Assembly (NCBI GenBank): GCA_964651475.1
Contig: CAZYXV010000059.1
Location: forward strand, 1-15,196
Direction of reading: 5' to 3'
Length of the DNA: 15,196 bases
DNA from: JBGSMF01 sp964651475
GTDB taxonomy: Bacteria > Chloroflexota > Anaerolineae > Fen-1058
Made by a program: the position numbers and the translations under genes. This document shows positions 13,897-15,196 of the stretch, one piece after another (positions within the stretch are counted from its first letter, which is position 1; every line of letters begins with the position of its first letter). Below the pieces are notes generated by a model, which saw nothing but the letters and a program-made list of their open reading frames with translations, ran no database searches and was not told the origin of the DNA.

Positions 13897-14511
13897 AATT
13901 TTCTCCTTGTACCGCAAACCTCCGGTTCGCGGTTCTTCCGCGAAGCCGGAGCTTCGCGGTACATCCTGGTTAAGGCTTGCCAGCAGCGCGCGGATGCGTC
14001 CGCCCGCCCCTGGGTGTGTCACAAAATCAATGCTGTGGATGGCGTCAATCTGCGTGATTTCGGTCAGGGTGCGCCCGTTCTTCTGTACGGGGCGCAGGTG
14101 TTCCGGCGCGGCGCTGCCGTTGATGCTGAGGCCGATGTCGCTGAGCTTGCCTTTCTGCGCGGCCAGGCTCAGCAGGGCTTTGAGCTGCCCGTCGGCAATG
14201 GCCCCGCGCTGCACAATGGCGGTTTTGCCGTCAATGGTTTCCACGCGCGGCTGATCAGCCACGCCGACCACGTTGCCCAGAATCACGCCTTCCGGGAACA
14301 TGGCGCGCGCTTTGCCACTCAAATGGTTCTGCTCGCCGCTGCTGAAAATCAGATTTTGCAGCCAGACGCGCTCGAAGGCCGGGAGCGACGACTGCAAGGC
14401 CGCTGCGCCGATGTACTGGCCGCGTCCTTCGATTTCGCCTTCCTGCATGGCGATCAGCTCGAGCTCTTCGCCGGTCAGGGTGAAATTCGCTGAAAATGTC
14501 AGGTTTCCCAT
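12175..14511 (-). CDS. Prohead protease reading in frame into major capsid protein
   Basis: The open frame of 778 residues starts at 14511, nine bases after GGGAG. Residues 1 to about 180 form a phage prohead (maturation) serine protease. Visible pieces are GEEQNHLSG-like His63 (QNHLSG), GVILGNVVGVADQPRV, DIGLSINGSAAP with candidate nucleophile Ser129, and the typical end ITQIDAIHSIDFVTHPGAGG. These correspond to the His and Ser of the T4 gp21/HK97 gp4 type proteases, by pattern only. Residues about 182 to 205 are encoded by the palindrome 13908-13963 and the Shine-Dalgarno sequence of the capsid gene, and contain no stop. The capsid protein follows from Met206. Either a protease-capsid fusion is made, or the palindrome removed the original stop and two products still arise. 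Natural protease-capsid fusions are known in other phages. Confidence 0.75.
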   Translation of the reverse strand: MGNLTFSANFTLTGEELELIAMQEGEIEGRGQYIGAAALQSSLPAFERVWLQNLIFSSGEQNHLSGKARAMFPEGVILGNVVGVADQPRVETIDGKTAIVQRGAIADGQLKALLSLAAQKGKLSDIGLSINGSAAPEHLRPVQKNGRTLTEITQIDAIHSIDFVTHPGAGGRIRALLASLNQDVPRSSGFAEEPRTGGLRYKEKIMIIEKLKTLCQARGISYSDDASPLTLLASVQDANGQQEALTAIGDALKAGLDKAAEMLILAAMPPAEPPKPEPPQEPDKPASAPSITASAPSTPEQDAKIRELDLRLSALRVKDAIDASSLPQAVKTIVASKFAGQIVEEAAVKQEVEYQAKILALTSDTGKPKTYGGGAQVLFASADKVQQACDQLFGVVPEKLKSAVQKLESYQGLDPQFSLARYGIQASAELPSAYSTPRAGLRELYVTLTGDTAISFDFLSPVTQRNLVQASTTLQTTLPHAFGVSMNRRLLQDWMPGELPWRKLCRIKGDGLKDYREQQIIRLAGWAEWRAVAEGESYLELAVPTEVTETYTPVKKGELLPITREAIMRDDIRVVNSMISMFLLAGRNTFHKAFFRKFVNYETAAVNDGVMGDGVEVYDTATHANLLAAAITHTNMLALRRLVRSQKATISNIWLQLEPKLIVVPLSLEDSQKVFVMSDRLPGDIVNDINILKVHNDELIVIDDGLLESSSYIYASVDPSVYPTLEVGFINNQQVPELLLQNDPTVGNAFLKDVFTYKGRYEFGIGWEDYKGVARLGV
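13894..13908 (-). promoter_or_regulatory. Internal Shine-Dalgarno sequence and ATG for the capsid protein
   Basis: On the minus strand AAGGAG (13908-13903), six bases AAAATT, then ATG (13896-13894). It is among the best ribosome binding sites of the window and lies within the open protease frame. It argues that the capsid protein is translated on its own at high level. Confidence 0.8.
13908..13963. repeat. Diverged TGTACCGC hairpin between protease and capsid parts
   Basis: An imperfect inverted repeat of about 25-base arms around TTCTT, starting and ending TGTACCGC / GCGGTACA. It is related to the perfect copy at 12108-12171. The minus-strand reading frame runs through it without a stop (DVPRSSGFAEEPRTGGLRYK). 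It abuts the capsid Shine-Dalgarno sequence and ends 11 bases before that ATG. Confidence 0.85.
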
Positions 14512-14526
14512 GGCGTTACACTCCCT

Positions 14527-14808
14527 TTACCGCCGTTTTACAGCGTCTTTAAATTCCTTGCCGGGCTTGAATTTGACAACGTAGTGTTCGTCAACGGTCA
14601 CGGGTTCGCCGGTGGTCGGGTTGCGGGCCTCGCGCCGTGCTCGCAGGCTGCGGCGGAAGCTGCCAAACCCGCGCAGGGTCACGTCTTCGCCGTGAGCAAC
14701 CGCCTCGCGAATGGCGTCGAACACGCTGCTCACGTAGGCGTCGGCGTCTTTGGCCGTCAACGCCGGATGCTGCGTTTGAACATAGATGCTGATCTCTTGT
14801 TTGGTCAT
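14527..14808 (-). CDS. HU-family DNA-binding protein
   Basis: The protein has 93 residues from the ATG at 14808, which follows AGGA by eight bases. A longer reading from 14844 lacks a Shine-Dalgarno sequence and adds residues not seen in the family. The whole length fits HU/IHF: N-terminal helices (MTKQEISIYVQTQHPALTAK, VFDAIREAVAHGEDVTLRGF), the GFGSF turn, the beta arm with RNPTTGEPV and the closing FKPGKEFKDAV. HU proteins bend and compact DNA. The gene lies between the truncated helix-turn-helix gene and the prohead protease, an uncommon place for it. It could help DNA packaging or regulate the late genes; this is not shown by the sequence. Confidence 0.9.
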   Translation of the reverse strand: MTKQEISIYVQTQHPALTAKDADAYVSSVFDAIREAVAHGEDVTLRGFGSFRRSLRARREARNPTTGEPVTVDEHYVVKFKPGKEFKDAVKRR

Positions 14809-14854
14809 GATGGCTATCCTCGTCTGAAAAGCCTTGTAAATCAAGGTGATTATG

Positions 14855-15196
14855 TTAGTTTTTCAGGGCGGCCTCCAGTTTTTGGCGCATGTTTGTGGTC
14901 AGGGGCACGCGCTGGTTAAGCACGTCTGACAGCATGCCGGGCGAAATGCCCGCTTTTGCGGCCAGCTTGCGGTTGGTGAGCTTTTGAGCGTGCTTGAGAT
15001 TTCTCAGGGACTCAAGGGACGCTGAGGACTCAACGGACGGCGCGGACTGGGCTTTGCGGGTCTGCGCCACCTTTCGCAGCAGGCTGCGGTCGGCGCTGCC
15101 CTCAAAGAAGCGGTCGAGGGCCGCTAAGATGTCCTCGGCTAATTGCGCTTGCAGGGGGTCATCAAATTCGAGGCCCTGCGAGGTTCGGTAAATCGT
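14855..15196 (-). CDS. 5'-truncated protein with C-terminal helix-turn-helix
   Basis: The reading frame is open to the window edge, giving at least 113 residues; the start lies outside. A GTG at 15070 could be a start, but the upstream sequence in the same frame looks coding (GLEFDDPLQAQLAEDILAAL, DRFFEGSADRSLLRKV). A Ser-x-x linker (SAPSVESSASLESLR) encoded by 9-base repeats follows. The last 40 residues (TNRKLAAKAGISPGMLSDVL, NQRVPLTT) fit a Cro/XRE-type helix-turn-helix. The N-terminal part vaguely recalls the helical end of phage portal proteins, which would suit the position before the protease, but this is weak. It may be a regulator or a structural protein with an added DNA-binding domain. 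Confidence 0.65.
   Translation of the reverse strand, partial: TIYRTSQGLEFDDPLQAQLAEDILAALDRFFEGSADRSLLRKVAQTRKAQSAPSVESSASLESLRNLKHAQKLTNRKLAAKAGISPGMLSDVLNQRVPLTTNMRQKLEAALKN

Overview
The window is a block of late (structural) genes from a tailed phage or prophage. All genes are on the minus strand, so transcription runs from base 15196 towards base 1. The tail is of the siphovirus type: there is a tail tube protein, a frameshifting tail assembly chaperone and a very long tape measure protein, with no sheath gene. Two runs of exactly 100 N are scaffold gaps, so this is a draft or metagenome-assembled genome. Host assignment is only an inference. The Pro-Thr rich secreted protein, the secreted protein with an 'NFQGQL' domain and the many palindromes between genes resemble Chloroflexota (Anaerolineae-like) genomes. 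No integrase, terminase, lysis gene or tRNA was seen.

Layout in transcription order. Head module (15196-11452): a 5'-truncated protein with a C-terminal helix-turn-helix, an HU-type DNA-binding protein, a prohead protease that reads in frame into the major capsid protein, and a secreted beta-rich protein apparently split by one extra base. Connector and tail completion (11320-9386): an HK97 gp10-like protein, a small linker-rich protein, a probable tail terminator and an unrecognised structural protein. Tail shaft (9325-4032): tail tube, G/G-T tail assembly chaperones with a canonical -1 slippery site, and the tape measure protein with identical 126-bp repeats that broke the assembly. Tail tip and surface (4035-13): a hub protein with a five-residue repeat at its N-terminus, a beta-helix tail spike or fibre, and two small secreted proteins.

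The genes form one tightly packed operon. Four junctions are stop/start overlaps (ATGA or TGATG). Six of the wider junctions from the protease to the tape measure gene carry a long inverted repeat, and a seventh shows one arm beside a gap. The repeats belong to at least five unrelated sequence families, and each ends 11 to 17 bases before the next start codon. These hairpins, the frameshift site and the capsid-gene fusion are the most interesting signals here.
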